Position numbers and translations under genes: made by a program. This document shows, piece by piece, positions 6,369 to 7,718 of a DNA stretch of 7,718 nt. The notes below the pieces were generated by a model. The model had not been told where the DNA came from. It ran no database searches and saw only the letters and a program-made list of their open reading frames with translations. The DNA is from an uncultured Oscillospiraceae bacterium (lineage in GTDB: Bacteria; Bacillota; Clostridia; Oscillospirales; Ruminococcaceae). The stretch covers positions 1 to 7,718 of the forward strand of contig USNZ01000046.1 in the NCBI GenBank assembly GCA_900556255.1, written 5' to 3'. Within the stretch, counting starts at the first letter, position 1. Each line of letters opens with the position of its first letter.

Positions 6369-7373
6369 TCAGCCGATGGCTGTGTAATCGTCGGGAATGG
6401 TCAGACCCAGCGCCTCACAGTTGGCGGCATTGTACTTTTTGGTGACGTTGGGGGCGTACTGAACCGGCATGGCGGAAACGTCCGCGCCCTCGGTCAAAAT
6501 CTTTACGGCCATCTCGCCGGTGGCGTAGCCAAGGTCGTAGTAGCTGATGGACAGGGTGGCAACGCCGCAGCCGCTGCAGATGCCCTCCTCGCCGGCGACG
6601 ACGGGAACCTTGGCGGGCAGCACCACGTTGGCGATGGCCTCGGTGTTGGAGGCGGCGGTGTTGTCGGTGGGGATGTAGATGACGTCGGAGGCGTCGGCGG
6701 CAGTCTGGGATACCGAGGTAACGTCGTTGGTATCGGTGAAGGCGTAGCGGCTTACGGCAAAGCCCATGTCGGTCAGGTAGCCTTCCATGACGTCACACTG
6801 GTATACCGAGTTCGGCTCGGCGCTGCAGTACAAAAGGCCCACGTTTTTGGCATCGGGGAACAGCTCTTGGATCATGGCTGCCTGCTGATCCAGCGGGGCC
6901 AGGTCAGAGGTGCCGGAAATGTTGTTGCCCACGGTACCCGTCCAGTCGGAAATGTCCAGCGCGGTGGCGTAGTCGGTGACCGAGGTGCCCAGCACGGGGA
7001 TGGTGGCGGTGGCCTGTGCGGCTGCCTGCAGGGGCGCGGTGGCGTTGGCCATGATCAAGTCAACATTATTGGAAACAAAGCCGTTTACGATGGTGGCGCA
7101 GTTGGCGGAATCGCCCGAGGCGTTCTGCTCGTCAAACTTGACGGCGTCGCCCAGTTTGGCGGTCAGGGCGTCCTTAAAGCCCTGGGTGGCGGCGTCCAGC
7201 GCCTCGTGCTGCACCAGCTGGCAGATGCCGACGGTGTAGGTCTTGGCAGCCGTGCCGTCCGCCGCAGAAGCAGCGGCGGAGGAAGCAGGGGCAGACGAGG
7301 ACGCAGCACCGCCGCATCCGGCAAGGGCGGCAGCCATTGCGGCGGCCATGGCAACGGAAACGATTTTTTTCAT
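6369..7373 (-). CDS. ABC transporter substrate-binding lipoprotein, TrpX-like (ABC_sub_bind family)
   Basis: This is a 334-residue lipoprotein that catches substrate outside the cell for the adjacent permease and ATPase. The signal is MKK followed by an Ala-rich hydrophobic stretch and the lipobox L17-A-G-C20. After the lipid-attached Cys comes a flexible Ala/Ser linker (21-43). The mature domain opens with YTVGICQLVQHEALDAATQGF (46-66), the hallmark start of the ABC_sub_bind family. It continues with two Rossmann-like lobes (about 46-155 and 160-300, including KNVGLLYCSAEPNSV and DVIYIPTDN). Family members from Streptococcus bind tryptophan or other aromatic amino acids, so such a ligand is likely here; purines, sugars or other ligands are not excluded. 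The start at 7371-7373 is fixed by GGGAGGA at 7381-7387 and by the signal peptide; an upstream in-frame ATG at 7475 lies inside the promoter. Confidence 0.93.
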   Translation of the reverse strand: MKKIVSVAMAAAMAAALAGCGGAASSSAPASSAAASAADGTAAKTYTVGICQLVQHEALDAATQGFKDALTAKLGDAVKFDEQNASGDSANCATIVNGFVSNNVDLIMANATAPLQAAAQATATIPVLGTSVTDYATALDISDWTGTVGNNISGTSDLAPLDQQAAMIQELFPDAKNVGLLYCSAEPNSVYQCDVMEGYLTDMGFAVSRYAFTDTNDVTSVSQTAADASDVIYIPTDNTAASNTEAIANVVLPAKVPVVAGEEGICSGCGVATLSISYYDLGYATGEMAVKILTEGADVSAMPVQYAPNVTKKYNAANCEALGLTIPDDYTAIG

Positions 7374-7380
7374 ATTTTTA

Positions 7381-7387
7381 TCCTCCC
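7381..7387 (-). promoter_or_regulatory. Shine-Dalgarno of the binding-protein gene
   Basis: GGGAGGA on the minus strand, 7 bases before the ATG at 7371-7373. It follows the closing stem of the leader (7392-7398) by four bases, so folding of that stem could affect access to it. Confidence 0.8.
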
Positions 7388-7391
7388 AAAT

Positions 7392-7452
7392 TCGGCAGCA
7401 GCCTTGGCAGGCGTACCCACTGTTTGGTGCAGGGGTCCCTCTGTACTGCCGA
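7392..7452 (-). promoter_or_regulatory. Structured leader of the importer mRNA
   Basis: The predicted 5' untranslated region holds a 7-bp closing stem, TCGGCAG (7452-7446) with CTGCCGA (7398-7392), around 47 bases that include a possible bulged hairpin (CAGAGGG with CCCCTG). The 3' side of the stem ends four bases before the ribosome site. It is too short for a T-box, and I see no T-box antiterminator motif or known riboswitch core. It could be a simple stabilising structure or an RNA switch. Confidence 0.4.
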
Positions 7453-7466
7453 TTTAATGTGTTAAA
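7453..7466. promoter_or_regulatory. Operator box B over the transcription start
   Basis: TTTAATGTGTTAAA is a palindrome with 5-bp arms (TTTAA/TTAAA). It overlaps the last base of the -10 element and the expected +1. Read on one strand it matches box A read on the other at 12 of 14 positions, with centres 25 bp apart. It is a likely repressor site; the regulator is not encoded here. Confidence 0.5.
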
Positions 7467-7495
7467 GTATAGCACACTTTAGCACACTAAAGCAA
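7466..7495 (-). promoter_or_regulatory. Promoter of the ABC importer operon
   Basis: On the minus strand TTGCTT (7495-7490) and TATACT (7471-7466) stand 18 bases apart. The expected start is near 7459, giving a leader of about 86 bases. It is the only good promoter upstream of the binding-protein gene and lies inside the palindromic boxes, so regulation by a repressor is likely. Confidence 0.7.
7478..7491. promoter_or_regulatory. Operator box A between -35 and -10
   Basis: TTTAGCACACTAAA is a palindrome with 5-bp arms, extendable to 6 bp with the flanking C and G. It lies in the promoter spacer and touches the -35 element. The core TAGCACACT is also repeated directly 10 bp away (7470-7478 and 7480-7488), one helical turn. 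Confidence 0.5.
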
Positions 7496-7592
7496 TAGAC
7501 AATGTAAACAATATGCAGGGCATAAGAAACGAAAAATTTTCTGTATTGACGAAAGGCAGGGCGTTGCGCCTGCGCAAAGTTAAGCAATGTAG

Positions 7593-7613
7593 GGCGGGGT
7601 GACCCACCCCGCC
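7593..7613. repeat. GC-rich hairpin of the edge repeat cluster
   Basis: GGCGGGGT and ACCCCGCC form an 8-bp stem with a 5-base loop. Neither strand has a U-tract immediately after it, so it is not a good terminator on its own. It directly neighbours the terminator-like hairpin and the inverted-repeat element and looks like part of the same intergenic repeat cluster. Confidence 0.6.
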
Positions 7614-7614
7614 G

Positions 7615-7641
7615 AAAAAGCCTTCCCCTTTTGGGGGAAGG
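7615..7641 (-). terminator. Possible terminator for a gene right of the window
   Basis: Reading leftwards, CCTTCCCC (7641-7634) pairs with GGGGAAGG (7628-7621) around a 5-base loop. It is followed by C and then five U residues (7619-7615). It shares bases with the left arm of the inverted-repeat element, so the repeat may double as the terminator of the upstream transcription unit. Confidence 0.5.
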
Positions 7642-7718
7642 TGGCGCGGAACGCGCCGGATGAGGGGGAAATGTCCGGCAGTTGCCCCCTCATCAGTCAC
7701 CTGCGGTGACAGCTTCCC
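7635..7718. repeat. Inverted-repeat intergenic element (MITE/REP-like), reaching the window edge
   Basis: Two 34-base arms (7635-7668 and 7685-7718) face each other around a 16-base centre. Both follow the pattern GGGAAG, two bases, 6-bp stem with 3-base loop, then GATGAGGGGG after one base. The outer arms pair over 10 bp (7659-7668 with 7685-7694) and again over 6 bp at the ends (7635-7640 with 7713-7718). The small inner stems differ in sequence but both remain perfectly paired. Elements of this look are common between genes in Faecalibacterium-like genomes, from memory. No protein-coding capacity is credible here, and the element may continue past the edge. Confidence 0.7.

Noticed and set aside
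6195..7457. 420-codon plus-strand ORF
   Set aside because: It lies antisense to the binding-protein gene, with low-complexity Gly/Val composition and no recognisable motifs.
7374..7459. T-box or other known riboswitch in the importer leader
   Set aside because: The leader is only about 86 bases, and I see no T-box antiterminator sequence, specifier loop or known riboswitch core.
7374..7475. Upstream extension of the binding protein to 368 residues
   Set aside because: It would begin within the promoter and place 34 residues before a textbook lipoprotein signal.
7478..7491. CIRCE/HrcA site, because of TTAGCAC
   Set aside because: Only the first seven bases resemble the CIRCE half-site. The required GAGTGCTAA partner at nine bases is missing, and the gene is not a chaperone.
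7479..7700. 73-codon minus-strand ORF at the right edge
   Set aside because: It runs through the inverted repeat, both hairpins and the importer promoter. Its translation (MTDEGATAGHFPLIRR...) is what such repeats give when read as protein, and it has no ribosome site.
1..7718. tRNA, rRNA, CRISPR array, transposase or prophage genes
   Set aside because: I looked for these and found no supporting sequence in the window.

Overview
The window is GC-rich, and every gene I can support lies on the minus strand, so the gene order reads from right to left. Strong Shine-Dalgarno sites, a lipoprotein signal, intrinsic terminators with short U-tracts, Thr-Pro linkers and a palindromic intergenic repeat of the GGGGAAGG...GGATGAGGGGG type point to a gut clostridium of the Oscillospiraceae/Ruminococcaceae (Faecalibacterium, Subdoligranulum or Gemmiger-like). 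That assignment is inferred from sequence style and protein resemblance; there is no rRNA or other marker gene here.

Right edge (7593-7718): two GC-rich hairpins and a large inverted-repeat element. One hairpin could end transcription of a gene outside the window. Next (7374-7495) comes a clear promoter overlapped by two matching palindromic boxes, then a short leader closed by a 7-bp stem. These lead into a three-gene ABC importer operon: lipoprotein substrate-binding protein (6369-7373), permease (5324-6271) and ATPase (4537-5331). An extended hairpin separates the first two genes, the permease and ATPase overlap by 8 bases, and a strong terminator follows at 4482-4510. The protein families match the TrpXYZ-type importers, so uptake of tryptophan or another aromatic amino acid is the best guess for its role.

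Middle (1611-4446): an extended -10 promoter with direct repeats upstream and around the start site drives a second likely operon. It encodes a membrane-anchored surface protein with an SGNH-like domain that has lost its catalytic residues (2595-4289), a 44-residue acidic small protein with a near-perfect Shine-Dalgarno (2416-2550), and a YjjG-type HAD nucleotidase (1648-2400). The unit ends in a 9-bp stem terminator.

Left edge (1-1590): the first 530 codons of an ABC-F ATPase that acts on the ribosome. It runs off the window before its stop codon. Its start codon lies only 20 bases beyond the U-tract of the preceding terminator, which leaves no visible room for a promoter of its own.

Most of the content is conventional. 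The points most worth a second look are the dead SGNH domain, the paired operator boxes on the importer promoter, the terminator placed immediately before the ABC-F gene, the small acidic protein, and the base-pair covariation between the two arms of the edge repeat. I did not find convincing evidence of an entirely new multi-gene system.
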